This document shows positions 25,331 to 35,100 of a DNA stretch of 64,000 nt, piece by piece. The notes beneath the pieces are model-generated. The model saw only the letters and a program-made list of their open reading frames with translations, did not search any database and had not been told where the DNA came from. The position numbers and the translations under genes are program-made. Position 1 is the first letter of the stretch, and the number at the start of each line of letters is the position of its first letter. The DNA is from Bog-950 sp035299425 (GTDB taxonomy: Bacteria; Bacteroidota; Bacteroidia; Chitinophagales; LD1): NCBI GenBank assembly GCA_035299425.1, contig DATGWP010000202.1, forward strand, positions 29,964 to 93,963. Reading direction: 5' to 3'.

Positions 25331-26539
25331 GTGAGCAAGCACGTTATCATAATTGGCGGAGGCGCAGCCGGCTTTTTTGCGGCCATTAATTGTGCTGAAA
25401 AGAACCCAGAGTATAACATCACTATTCTCGAACGTTCTCCCACACTTTTACATAAGGTAAAAATAAGCGGCGGCGGCCGTTGCAATGTTACACATGCCTG
25501 CTTTGAGCCAAAGGACTTGGTTAAGTTCTACTCACGCGGCGAGAAACAACTGCTGGGCCCTTTCAACCGGTTCAACCCTTCTAATACGATTGAGTGGTTT
25601 GCGCAGCGCGGCGTAAAAATTAAGCGCGAGGCCGATGGCCGTATGTTCCCCGTTACCGATAACTCGCAAACAATTATTGATTGTTTTATGGATGAGGCGA
25701 ACCGGTTAGGCGTAAAAATAAAACTACGCTGTGGGGCCGATAACATAGAACCACTAAACGGGAAATGGGTGGTAACCACCAATGCAAACCAGGTGCTGCA
25801 GGCAGATGCAGTAATAATAACTGCCGGTTCATCGCACGGTGTGTGGGATACACTAAAGAAGCTTGGCCACACTATAGTGCCACCGGTACCATCGCTGTTT
25901 ACCTTCAACATAAAAGATGAGCGCATAAAAGGGTTAGAGGGCCTCTCTGTTCCACAAGCGCAGGTTACAGCCGTTGGCATTCCTAAATTAACTGCTACCG
26001 GTCCGCTACTAATTACACACTGGGGCATGAGTGGCCCTGCTATACTACGCTTAAGCGCCTGGGGCGCCCGTGCATTATCTGCAGTTAACCATCAATTTGA
26101 AATAGAAGTAAACTGGATAAGCAAAGACATTAACGTAGTAAAGGAGGCTTTGAAAAACATGAAGCAGGCACACCCTAAAAAAGGGGTAGTAACCACCGCT
26201 ATGTTTGATATACCCAAGCGCTTGTGGGAGCGCCTGGTGATGGTAATACCGCAGGCCGAAAAGCGCAACTTTGCCGATATTTCGAACAAAGACATAGAGG
26301 CACTGAGTGTGGAAATTGCGAAAGCTCGCTATAAAGTGAACGGAAAATCGACAAATAAGGATGAATTTGTAACCAGCGGAGGGGTAGATTTGGCTGAAAT
26401 TGACTTCCGAACCATGGAAAGTAAGGTTTGCCCGGGCCTTTTCTTTGCCGGCGAAGTGCTTGACATTGACGCCATTACCGGCGGATTTAACTTTCAGGCG
26501 GCCTGGAGCACTGCCTACATAGCATCACAGACTATTTGA
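25331..26539 (+). CDS. HI0933-type NAD(P)/FAD-dependent flavoprotein (BaiN/RdsA-like)
   Basis: About 402 residues from GTG at 25331; a TTG 39 bp upstream is in the inverted repeat and adds non-conserved residues. The FAD Rossmann motif is IIGGGAAGFFAA at the N-terminus. SGGGRCNVTH, GRMFPVTDNSQTI and the C-terminal FAGEVLDIDAITGGFNFQ block are typical of the HI0933 family. Members are flavin oxidoreductases of mostly unknown substrate; some act on bile-acid or other enone-type compounds, but that cannot be read from sequence. Confidence 0.9.
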   Translation: MSKHVIIIGGGAAGFFAAINCAEKNPEYNITILERSPTLLHKVKISGGGRCNVTHACFEPKDLVKFYSRGEKQLLGPFNRFNPSNTIEWFAQRGVKIKREADGRMFPVTDNSQTIIDCFMDEANRLGVKIKLRCGADNIEPLNGKWVVTTNANQVLQADAVIITAGSSHGVWDTLKKLGHTIVPPVPSLFTFNIKDERIKGLEGLSVPQAQVTAVGIPKLTATGPLLITHWGMSGPAILRLSAWGARALSAVNHQFEIEVNWISKDINVVKEALKNMKQAHPKKGVVTTAMFDIPKRLWERLVMVIPQAEKRNFADISNKDIEALSVEIAKARYKVNGKSTNKDEFVTSGGVDLAEIDFRTMESKVCPGLFFAGEVLDIDAITGGFNFQAAWSTAYIASQTI

Positions 26540-26579
26540 CAGGCGTGGATAACGATAAAGGCATGCTTATTGCATAACC

Positions 26580-26587
26580 TACCTTTG
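26580..26587 (+). promoter_or_regulatory. -7 promoter box of mini-glucosaminidase 1
   Basis: TACCTTTG exactly matches TAnnTTTG and ends 20 nt before the apparent ATC start. This places transcription start upstream of the signal-peptide coding region, which supports translation beginning there. Confidence 0.5.
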
Positions 26588-26607
26588 CGTTAACCAAAAC
26601 AACTATT

Positions 26608-26991
26608 ATCAAAAAGTACATACAAGCCGGAATAATCTCTCTCGTTTTCCCTTTTGCTGCCCAGGCGCAATTAAAGGATAGCATTTACACCTATATAAAA
26701 TCGTGCGGCATCAAGCATCCCGAAGTAGTGATGCAACAGGTACTGCTGGAAACCGGACACCTGGGTGCCGATTACCTGATGGACCGCAACAATATTTTTG
26801 CCTTTAGAAGAACAGAGGAATACATGCACTTTGCCGATTGGAAAGATTGCGTGGAGTTTTACAAACGCTGGCAAGACAAGTACTACAAAAACCTGGAAGA
26901 GAATTATTATTCTTTTCTGCGGCGTGTAAAATACTCGGGCTCAAACAATTACATTGATGTGTTGAAAAGAGTAAGTATTAAAAAAGGTTAG
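26608..26991 (+). CDS. mini-glucosaminidase 1, secreted, apparent non-AUG (AUC/AUU) start
   Basis: Translated by hand. The frame is open from a stop at 26575-26577 and encodes a signal peptide (IKKYIQAGIISLVFPFAAQAQ). It then has about 105 residues of a minimal glucosaminidase-like domain: EVVMQQVLLETGHLGAD with the likely catalytic Glu, NNIFAFR, and EFYKRWQDKYY. No ATG, GTG or TTG lies between the stop and the mature region. The first in-frame candidates are ATT at 26605 and ATC at 26608; ATC is chosen because the neighbouring paralogue has the same ATC-AAA-AAR-TAC opening. The first conventional codon, GTG at 26728, would remove the signal peptide and part of the domain. Probably a periplasmic peptidoglycan-active protein; activity unproven. 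Confidence 0.6.
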   Translation: MKKYIQAGIISLVFPFAAQAQLKDSIYTYIKSCGIKHPEVVMQQVLLETGHLGADYLMDRNNIFAFRRTEEYMHFADWKDCVEFYKRWQDKYYKNLEENYYSFLRRVKYSGSNNYIDVLKRVSIKKG

Positions 26992-27031
26992 CGCATCAAC
27001 AATTACGGCCGCTATGCCGTAAATTAGAGTA

Positions 27032-27523
27032 ATCAAAAAATACACTATTAAACGATTAGTACCACATACACTCATTCTTGCGGCGTTACTATGCTGCGGC
27101 GAATGTGCAGCGGGCATGAAGGATAGTGTGTATGCCTACATACTGGCCAGTGATATAAAACATCCCGAGATAGTATTGAAACAGGCGATACTTGAAACAG
27201 GCTGGTTTCAGAGCAAAATGCTGATGAAAAAAAACAATCTGTTCGCTTTCCGCTCTACCAAAAAGTACAAGCAGTTTGATACCTGGCAGGCCAGTATAGA
27301 TTACTATAAAAAGTGGCAGGATGAATACTACACCAACCCCGAAGAGAACTATTATACGTTTTTAAAGAGGAAAAAATATGCGCATACCCCCGAGTATATA
27401 AGGATACTTAAAAATATAAACCTGGCGCGCAGCGAGGGAGCCCCTTTAAAAGTGCAGACTACCACAACTACAAAAACGGTTAAGCAAACTACTACTATAC
27501 AAACAAAAAAGCCACCTAAATAA
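27032..27523 (+). CDS. mini-glucosaminidase 2, secreted, apparent non-AUG (AUC) start
   Basis: This is a tandem paralogue of the previous gene (about 163 residues). The frame is open from a TAA at 27020-27022 through IKKYTIKRLVPHTLILAALL, a plausible signal peptide with a cysteine pair, into DSVYAYILASDIKHPEIVLKQAILETGW, NNLFAFRSTKKY and YYKKWQDEYY. The only ATG (27116) falls after the hydrophobic segment and would give a cytoplasmic protein. ATC at 27032 matches the opening of copy 1, and TAAATTAG (7/8 of the -7 consensus) ends 4 nt before it. The C-terminus adds a Thr/Lys-rich tail absent from copy 1. Without LysM modules, wall binding may rely on that basic tail. Confidence 0.6.
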   Translation: MKKYTIKRLVPHTLILAALLCCGECAAGMKDSVYAYILASDIKHPEIVLKQAILETGWFQSKMLMKKNNLFAFRSTKKYKQFDTWQASIDYYKKWQDEYYTNPEENYYTFLKRKKYAHTPEYIRILKNINLARSEGAPLKVQTTTTTKTVKQTTTIQTKKPPK

Positions 27524-27537
27524 CCGGTGGCTTTTTT
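27505..27537. terminator. bidirectional terminator between convergent genes
   Basis: AAAAAAGCCACC and GGTGGCTTTTTT form a perfect 12-bp stem with U-runs in both directions. The stop codon of mini-glucosaminidase 2 lies inside it, and the TonB receptor gene ends 24 bp beyond on the other strand. Confidence 0.85.
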
Positions 27538-27560
27538 GTTCCTGGTAAAGGAGTATTTAA

Positions 27561-30428
27561 TTAGTTGGAAGAAGGCGCCGCAGCTTCTTTCTTCTTACCA
27601 AAGTTTACAAGGTCGAAGCTCCACGCTACATAATACATAGCTCCGATTTTAGGAGAACCTACGGCCTCTATGTGCCAGTTGTTGTATATGTTAGAGGCGC
27701 CTAAGCGGATAGTAGAATAAGCTTTGTCGATTTCGTAATACAGCTGCAAATCCAGCGTATGGAAACTAGGCACTACACCATCGGCAAAGGGGCTTTCCCA
27801 TTTATAGCTGGTAACCCACTTAAAGTTGGCATTGAAACCTAAACCACCTACAACACGGCTGGCGTTAACACCCACATTGAATTTGTGCCTTGGCGTGTTG
27901 AAACCAGAAAGCACCGTAGCGCCATTGTTCACCAAACGGCTATCATCTAAATCACTGTAAGTATAGTTAACATAAGGCGTAATACCCTTGCCTACATAGT
28001 AAGCTACACTTACGGCAGCTCCCCATGCCGGTACGGCGGTAGTAGCATTCACCCACATCTGGTAAACCCGGTAAAGCTTCTCTCCGTTGCTTCCTTCTAC
28101 GCTACCCAGCGAGTCGCTACCCATGATGTTACCAACTGCGTTTTCATAGGCCGTTTTCTCTTCCTCAGTACCATTCGGATTGGCATTGGCATTACCCGAT
28201 GCGGTTCTAACCACGCGCTGGAAACCGATGAAATTGCTGTAGCGGCTCCAGTAAGCCGAAACATCGATAAACACTTTTTTAGCTATTTCTGTTCTGTAAC
28301 CAAAGTCAACCGATAACACACGCTCTGGCCTAAGCGGAGCAAGCGTAGTTGGCTTTAATATCACAGTAGGGTCCTTTTCATCTACAGTACCCGGTGTGCG
28401 GTACCAATTCAATACAGATTCGCGGGTAAATAAATTGGTATAGCCATTCAGGTTACCCACCAGGAACAAACGGCCCACGTCCAGATACAGGTATAAATCC
28501 TGTAAGGTTGGCGTACGGAAAGCTGAAGTTACACCTGCGCGGAAAGTGTGGTCGCTCTTGGCGGCAGTGTAGGTATAAACCAACGATGCACGTGGCGAAA
28601 CCTGTGCTTTAAAGTTTGAATTCTTATCTACCCGGATAGAGCCTATTATTTTAAGGCTTTCATCCTTTAGCAATCGCTTGGTAGCCTGCAGGTAAGCGCC
28701 CACTTCGTGAACACGGATTTTTACGCTACCGGTATCTTCAAAAATTGTTCCGCGGCTGTTAGGCATATAAATACGGTACGATACACCGGTGATAATATCC
28801 AACCACTTTACAAAATCCCAGTTATACTGGCCTTCTACGTGAAACAACATGGACTTATCGAAGAACTTTGTTCCATCCAATGAGTTAGCATTGCCCACCA
28901 GCATGTTAAAAGTATCTTTAAACGTTTGCGAGCCCGGCACATACCAGGCAGAGTCTGCATATTGTGCAGCACGACGGGCGGCCTCATCTACATTACCCTG
29001 GGTAACGCAATCTTCGCAGAAGCCATTGGTAAGGGTATCCAGTACATCAAAATATTTTTCGGAATAACGTGATGCATATACCGACCTAAGGGCAGCACGT
29101 GAAAGATACGAACCGGTTAGACCTATGTTGTAAGAATCGCCGGCATCTTCAATAGAGCCGTACGCTCTTACAAAAAAGCTTTTGCCCTTTAGCTCCAGCT
29201 TAGGCTGGTGGAAGGTGAAGTTCTTTATCTGGTAGCGGGCAGTAGCCTGGTAAACAGCCGAGCCAAAACCAAATTTATAGCTACCGGTTAATTCAAGGTC
29301 TTTTGTAAAGCGGTAGTGTAACTCGGTAGCAAACTTCAGGTTCTTCATGTTATAGTCGGCAATATCCTTCTCCATATAACCGGGTGTGCGCACACGCAAA
29401 GTACCCGGGCTGGCAATAGGGTTAAAATCTAACCAGCTGTTCAGTTTAATCAGGTCATTTTTTTCTTCTTGTGTAAAATCGGCGGTTACCGGCTCATACT
29501 GTTTTTCACGAATTCCTGATGCCAGGTCAACTTCTTCTTTAAGATTTCCGTAGCGGTTTAAAGAATCATCATCTGCTACCCAGTCTTTGGTTTGGGTATA
29601 TTCACCTGTAAACTTAATAGCAAACTTCTGGCTTTTGCCGAAGGCCTGCGCATAGCGGATCTGAGCGTCTATATAAGGGCCGGGAACGGTAGTTCCGCCG
29701 CCTTTAAGCTGTGCCGAAAAACCCTGAAAATCGTATGGGTTTTTGCTGCGCATAGATATAACCCCCTGCATGGCGTTAGCACCATACAGCGATGACGCCG
29801 CACCTGATATAATTTCTACACTTTCCAGGTCAAGGTCGTTGGCTCCTACCAGGTTACCTATCGGGAAGTTAAGGCCCGGTGCTTCATTATCTACACCATC
29901 TATAAACTGCTTGGTTCTAAGTGAGCGGGTATCGCCAAAACCACGCAGGTTAATTACTTTGAAACCGGCCGAGGTAGTTACCATGTCCACACCTTTGTAA
30001 TTGCTTATGCTTTGGTAAAAATCGCCCGAAGCAGCGCTCTTAATTTCGCGCGAGGTCATCTTTTCAATTTGCACCGATGCCTGCTTAATACTTTCTGCTA
30101 CACGCGAGGAGCTCACCACCACTTCCTGCCCGGCTATGGCATTGGCTTCCATGGTTATGTTCCAGTTGGTGGTGCTTACCGGCAGGTCGCGGCTGATAAA
30201 GCCCACATAAGATACAGTAATGGTTTTGGCCTCGGCAGGTACCGATAAGCTAAACTTGCCATCGGCATCGGTAGAGGTACCTGTTTGTGTACCTTTAATC
30301 AAAATGGTGGCACCTACCAGGGGTTCCTTGGTGGCGGCATCAGTAATTTTTCCGGAGATGGTTTTGTTTTGAGCAAAAAGAGCGAGGGCTGTTACAACAA
30401 ACGCTAGAAGCAGTAGAGATTTCTTCAT
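27561..30428 (-). CDS. TonB-dependent receptor with CarboxypepD_reg-like domain (copy 1)
   Basis: A 955-residue outer-membrane transporter. The signal peptide ends FAQ. A CarboxypepD_reg-like domain (about 22-100, GKITDAATKEPLVGATILIKG) is followed by a plug domain (about 115-230) with INLRGFGDTRSLRTKQFIDG and a conserved SSLYGANAMQGVISM end. A 22-strand-type barrel fills the rest. The last residues (LVNFGKKKEAAAPSSN) add a short Lys/Ala/Ser tail beyond the usual aromatic end. It resembles the receptor encoded about 1.8 kb upstream, with an esterase between them. It lacks a SusD partner, so it is not a typical SusCD pair; the substrate is unknown. Confidence 0.9.
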   Translation of the reverse strand: MKKSLLLLAFVVTALALFAQNKTISGKITDAATKEPLVGATILIKGTQTGTSTDADGKFSLSVPAEAKTITVSYVGFISRDLPVSTTNWNITMEANAIAGQEVVVSSSRVAESIKQASVQIEKMTSREIKSAASGDFYQSISNYKGVDMVTTSAGFKVINLRGFGDTRSLRTKQFIDGVDNEAPGLNFPIGNLVGANDLDLESVEIISGAASSLYGANAMQGVISMRSKNPYDFQGFSAQLKGGGTTVPGPYIDAQIRYAQAFGKSQKFAIKFTGEYTQTKDWVADDDSLNRYGNLKEEVDLASGIREKQYEPVTADFTQEEKNDLIKLNSWLDFNPIASPGTLRVRTPGYMEKDIADYNMKNLKFATELHYRFTKDLELTGSYKFGFGSAVYQATARYQIKNFTFHQPKLELKGKSFFVRAYGSIEDAGDSYNIGLTGSYLSRAALRSVYASRYSEKYFDVLDTLTNGFCEDCVTQGNVDEAARRAAQYADSAWYVPGSQTFKDTFNMLVGNANSLDGTKFFDKSMLFHVEGQYNWDFVKWLDIITGVSYRIYMPNSRGTIFEDTGSVKIRVHEVGAYLQATKRLLKDESLKIIGSIRVDKNSNFKAQVSPRASLVYTYTAAKSDHTFRAGVTSAFRTPTLQDLYLYLDVGRLFLVGNLNGYTNLFTRESVLNWYRTPGTVDEKDPTVILKPTTLAPLRPERVLSVDFGYRTEIAKKVFIDVSAYWSRYSNFIGFQRVVRTASGNANANPNGTEEEKTAYENAVGNIMGSDSLGSVEGSNGEKLYRVYQMWVNATTAVPAWGAAVSVAYYVGKGITPYVNYTYSDLDDSRLVNNGATVLSGFNTPRHKFNVGVNASRVVGGLGFNANFKWVTSYKWESPFADGVVPSFHTLDLQLYYEIDKAYSTIRLGASNIYNNWHIEAVGSPKIGAMYYVAWSFDLVNFGKKKEAAAPSSN

Positions 30429-30531
30429 TTGGGGTTTTTAATTTGGAGTTTTTGAGCGGTGTCGAAGATAACAAAATATTGAAACCGCCAAACTTTGTTA
30501 AACAAAATGTGCGGGCCCTTAATGTTTGCCG

Positions 30532-30559
30532 AAGTGCCACTTTTTGAAAAGTGGTACTT
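30532..30559. terminator. hairpin related to the msrA terminator
   Basis: AAGTGCCACTTTT and AAAAGTGGTACTT form a stem with one mismatch. It lies between two minus-strand genes and shares the CCACTTTTTGAAAA(A)GTGG core with 24566-24598. Confidence 0.5.
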
Positions 30560-30572
30560 ATATTAAAAAGAA

Positions 30573-30597
30573 GCGCCAGACCGTAATGGCCTGGCGC
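30573..30597 (-). terminator. terminator of the esterase gene
   Basis: GCGCCAGACC and GGCCTGGCGC pair with one mismatch around GTAAT, followed on the minus strand by a T-rich run, 23 bp beyond the esterase stop. Confidence 0.7.
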
Positions 30598-30619
30598 GTT
30601 CGAAGTAAAAAAGCTAACT

Positions 30620-32068
30620 CTATTTCTCTACCGTAAACCGTGTGGTACTACCGGTGCCATCTTTAAGCTTAACCGATAGCAGGTAAACGCCGCTGCTCAT
30701 ATCGCGCACATCTACTGTGCGGTCGTAAGCGTCTACGTTATTAAATTCTTTCAGCATTCTGCCGGCAAGGTCAAATATGGCAATGCTGGCCATTGGCTTT
30801 TGTAAGGTGTTGATAGATACATTCACCTCGGTAGTAGCCGGGTTAGGGAACAAGCGCATTTCTACATGGCCGTTTACTTCGCGTATGCCGCTTGGTTCGC
30901 CGTAAGTGCTATCAACCAATAAACGGTAAAGACGCGGAGAAGAATATCCCATGATGGTATCGATATACTTCATGGCTTTAGCCTGCGAGGCTGTAGCGTT
31001 GATAGACGGGTTAGAGCCATCGTACCAGTTCCATGGTTCAAAGGCCTGGCCGTAGAAAGGATACAAACCATCTATAGTTCTGGTTTGCACACCGCCCTGG
31101 ATGTTTTTAGGCGCACCTGCAAACGAGTTAGGCGAGAAGCCCGCATTGTTGCCCATGCGCTCAACCACCGGCATAAAATCGCCCGAGCCGCTTACTTCAA
31201 TTACAGGCTGCAGGGTAGTAGTAATTACCACCGCTGTGTTGTAAGGAGTAAGTGTTTCATCGGCACCCTGGAAAGCAATAACCGGCGTTTCGCCCGGCTC
31301 AATAATAATAGTATCGGCTACTGCGCCGCCTAAAGCTAATACACCGTTAAAGTCTGACGAGAAGCCAGGATAGTTGTCGGTGTTTTGCGAACCGCCAAAA
31401 CCTTCGAAATTGCCGATAAGCAAAGTATCGATATACGGCAGGCCGTTTATATCCAGCACCTTTGGTATTTCCAGCTCGGCCGGTTTATTAAGGTTGCTTG
31501 CCGCAAGCGCCACATAGGCACCTGAGTTAGAGCCACCTAATATAAACTTAGTAGGGTCTATACCCCACTGGTTGCTGTTGTTGGCCACATCGTTGCGGAA
31601 ATAGCGCAGACAGGTTTTTGCATCCTGCATGGCGCGGAACACCGCGTTGATAATGGTTTTAGATTTGGTATCCTGATCGGGGGCGGTTGGGTTCCAGCCC
31701 AGGCGGTAGGTCATAGATACGGCTACATAGCCGCGCTTGGCATAGCGGGTGCAAAGCTCCACAATACAGTGCTCATTTTTATCGGCAAAATTGAAACCGG
31801 TAAGCGAGCCATCCAGAAAAGAACCGGCGTGCATTAAAATAATTACCGGCCGGTTGGTGGCAGTATCGCCATCGGGGCGGTACACATCCATCTTTAGTTG
31901 CTGGGTAGCATTGAAGCCCGAACTAAATGTTTTGTTTTGGCCATAGGTAATGTTAGAGTCGATAGTAATGGTGCTGAAAACCTCATCGAGGTAACGCACC
32001 TGCGCCTGGCACATAGCCGAAGCTACCAACGCGCAAAGAAGTAATGAATAACGTACAGTTTTTAACAT
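30620..32068 (-). CDS. secreted alpha/beta-hydrolase (carboxylesterase-like) with T9SS type A tail
   Basis: A 482-residue protein with a signal peptide (MLKTVRYSLLLCALVASAMCQAQ). The hydrolase core has an oxyanion-type VIILMHAGSFLDGS segment (in place of the usual HGGGF), a nucleophile elbow GGSNSGAYVA near residue 180, and KRGYVAVSMTYRLGW in between. A DxxL-type acid near GADETLTPYN and a later His should complete the triad but were not pinned down. The last about 75 residues (MRLFPNPATTEVNVSI...SGVYLLSV) are a type A T9SS sorting domain, so the enzyme is exported to the surface or medium. It lies between two paralogous TonB receptors, suggesting joint use of an ester-containing polymer or lipid. 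Confidence 0.85.
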   Translation of the reverse strand: MLKTVRYSLLLCALVASAMCQAQVRYLDEVFSTITIDSNITYGQNKTFSSGFNATQQLKMDVYRPDGDTATNRPVIILMHAGSFLDGSLTGFNFADKNEHCIVELCTRYAKRGYVAVSMTYRLGWNPTAPDQDTKSKTIINAVFRAMQDAKTCLRYFRNDVANNSNQWGIDPTKFILGGSNSGAYVALAASNLNKPAELEIPKVLDINGLPYIDTLLIGNFEGFGGSQNTDNYPGFSSDFNGVLALGGAVADTIIIEPGETPVIAFQGADETLTPYNTAVVITTTLQPVIEVSGSGDFMPVVERMGNNAGFSPNSFAGAPKNIQGGVQTRTIDGLYPFYGQAFEPWNWYDGSNPSINATASQAKAMKYIDTIMGYSSPRLYRLLVDSTYGEPSGIREVNGHVEMRLFPNPATTEVNVSINTLQKPMASIAIFDLAGRMLKEFNNVDAYDRTVDVRDMSSGVYLLSVKLKDGTGSTTRFTVEK

Positions 32069-32193
32069 AGCGGTTTGTTTAAGTTTCCGCTAATGTAGTA
32101 AGAATAGGCGTGTTATGAAATTATTAGGGCTACAGAGTTTTCTACAGAAAGTTTGGAGGCACAACTTTCCAGAGTTTTCAAATCTAAACCAGA

Positions 32194-35100
32194 CTATAAA
32201 TCCGTCTTCGGTTTCTTTTTGTTTTTTCCCTCCAGCACATCCTGGTCTATATTAACCAGCAGAGAGCCGTATATCATACGGCCAACGGCCGGGCCGCCGT
32301 ATACCTGATAGTTCTTTTTTGATACCAGGTTGCTACCGCCAAGTTTAAAGGTGGTGTAAATTTTAGCCCACTCGTAGCTAACCTGTGCATCGAGCAATGA
32401 GTACGATGGGATAGAACCACTGAACTGCGGAGAGCCCTCGAATACAAAGCCTTTTATCCATTTAAAGTTGACATTGAAGGCAAAGCCTTTTACGTTGCCC
32501 AGCTTAATATCCTTGCCGCTGATGCCTACATTAAACTTGTGCTCCGGGGTATTAAAGGCCGGAATGATAGGGTCGCTGCTGCCGCGCTTATCCAATCGGT
32601 TCCAGCTATAGTTGCCGTTGAAGGAGTAGTTGTTTATAAAGAAGTAATTGAACCCCACAGATGCGCCGTAAGTCATTACGCGGTCGCTGGCGTTGGCAGC
32701 CACGCGGTATATCTGGCGGATGCTGTAATTGGTATCGCCGGTGAGGGTAACGGTAGAGTTAAGCGATGTTCCTATCTGGTAGCCGAGGAAATCGCGGTAC
32801 CAGCTTACATACGCACTACCATCCAGAAATACTTTTTTGGCAATAATGCCTTTATAGCCCAGCTCAAGTGTTTGCACTTTCTCCGGCCTTACTGCGGGCA
32901 CATCAAACCATTTTAAAAGGTTCTTATCATTAGGGGTAGAGCCCAGGTAATCCTGGAACGACTCCACTGTTACCAGCGAGTCTACACCATACAGGTTACC
33001 TATTAATATGGCACGGCCTACGTTGTAATACAGAAACTGGTCTTGCAAGGTAGGGTTACGCACTGCCGATGAAAACGACAAGCGAACGGTGTGGTTGTTT
33101 TTGTACGAATACACGATAGAAGCCGCCGGTGTAATGATTGGGTCCCACTTGCCATCTTTACGTTTCCAGGCAAAATTCTGGTTGCGGTCGAAGCGAACAG
33201 TAGCGGTAAGTATCAGGGCATTGAATTCGTCTAACTCGAACTTCCGGTTCAGGCTCAGGTAAGCGCCCACCTCCCAGTTGGTAATTTTGCGGCGCGTAAA
33301 ATCAACTATTTCAAAGCTGTCTTTTTGCAGCGCATTGTACTCGTTTACTGTTACCTTACTTGTTTGGCCGCTATTGCGGTTTCGTATTTCGTAATCGGTA
33401 ATTGTATCGCTGAAAATAGTTCCGCGGCTATCGGGAAAATACATACGGAAACTGGCACCCACTAAGATGTCGAGTATGTTCTTTTCAGCGTTCTTTTTCT
33501 TTACATCAATTTTGTATTCGCCTTGTACGTGGAACAGCTTAGAGCGGTCGAAAAACTGCGTTCCGTTTTGCTCGAATGCAGTGCGCGATGTAATGGCTTT
33601 TAACGAGTCATTATACTCCTTTGTGCCGGGCACCAAACGCGGCTTGCCAAATGCACTGCTTGAAATAGTATCGGCAAATGTGCGGGCCTGCGAATGCCAC
33701 AGGGTTAAAGAATCGCCGTTGATGGCCAATATAGAATCGTAGGCGGCATTAACCATGGCGCGGATATCGTCCCACTGGGAAGTATCGGTGGTGATAGTGG
33801 CAGGGAACCAGTAGTTTTGAAAACCCGGACGGCTTGGGTCAATATCGTTAGATGTAGACGGCGAGTAAACGCCTAACAGGTTATTTACCTTGCCCACCGG
33901 TGCGCCTACACCGCTACCGCCATTCGACCAAAACTGCGAGTATGCATTGCTCCATTGGGCTATACTCTTTTGCGCATCCTGTAGTTTAATGGCGGTAAAC
34001 ACACCATCGTAACTATTGCCGGCGTTCTCCATAGTAGTATAGGCGCGCAGGTAAAATTTATCCTGCTGCACTATTTCGGCACGTATCTGGTGTATGCGTA
34101 TATCGTTTATGCTATAGCGGTTATCGCCCTGGTACACTGTGGTACCGTAGCCGAAGTTGTAAGCTACGCGGGCCTCTATTTTGTCGGTAATTTTATAGTG
34201 CAGGGCGCTGCTGGCTTTTATGTTCTTTATGTTGTAGTTCAGCACATCCTTCTCTTCGTAGCCGGTACGGAAAATCTGCCCAAGGCCCGGTTTTAAACGG
34301 CGGCTGCTGGGGTCATCAAAGTTGAGCGAATTTTTGGTGGGCAGTTCGTCTCCATAGCGGTTCACGGCATCGTAGCCGCCGTAGTTGGTGGCGGGTTGCC
34401 ACGAGTTGGTGGCGGCCGCCAGGTTGTTAGCCTGCCAATCGAGAGCGCGCAGGTAGCTGAAGTTAAACTTCATGGCAAATTTATCTTCCCCGCTTTTGTT
34501 CTTAAACGATTTGGCATAGCGGATAGCGCCTTCAAACAAATTGCGCTCTGCACCTTTTACATAAATGGATAAGCCGTTGTGGTAAAAAGGATTTTTGGTC
34601 TGCAGGTTTATTACCCCGTTAAAAGCGTTAGGCCCATACAAAGGCGAAGAAGCACCTACTATCAAATCTACCTTCTGTATATCAATTTCGCTGGCACCGG
34701 CAAAGTTGCCCACGCTAAAGTTAAGGCCCGGCGATTGGTTATCGGCGCCATCCAGCAATTGCAATGAGCGCACCGGCGAAGTAGAGTTAAACCCGCGGGT
34801 GTTTATTACCACAAAGCCTAAAGAGGCGGCGGTCATATCCACGCCCTTTAAAGTACCCAACCCTTCGTAGAAAGTAGAAGAGGCAGTTTGCTTAATAGCG
34901 CCCAGCCCCATGCTCTCGATAGTAAGCGGCGATTGTTTTTCTTTTTCGGTAATACGGCTGTCCACCACCTCTACCGTACCCAGTGATTTTTCTTCCGATT
35001 CTAATTTGATATTGAATGAACGCTTCAGGTCCATCACCGAATTAATCGCAATCTCCTGCGGGGTATAACCTATGTAGGTAAACACCAGGGTAAGCGGCGG

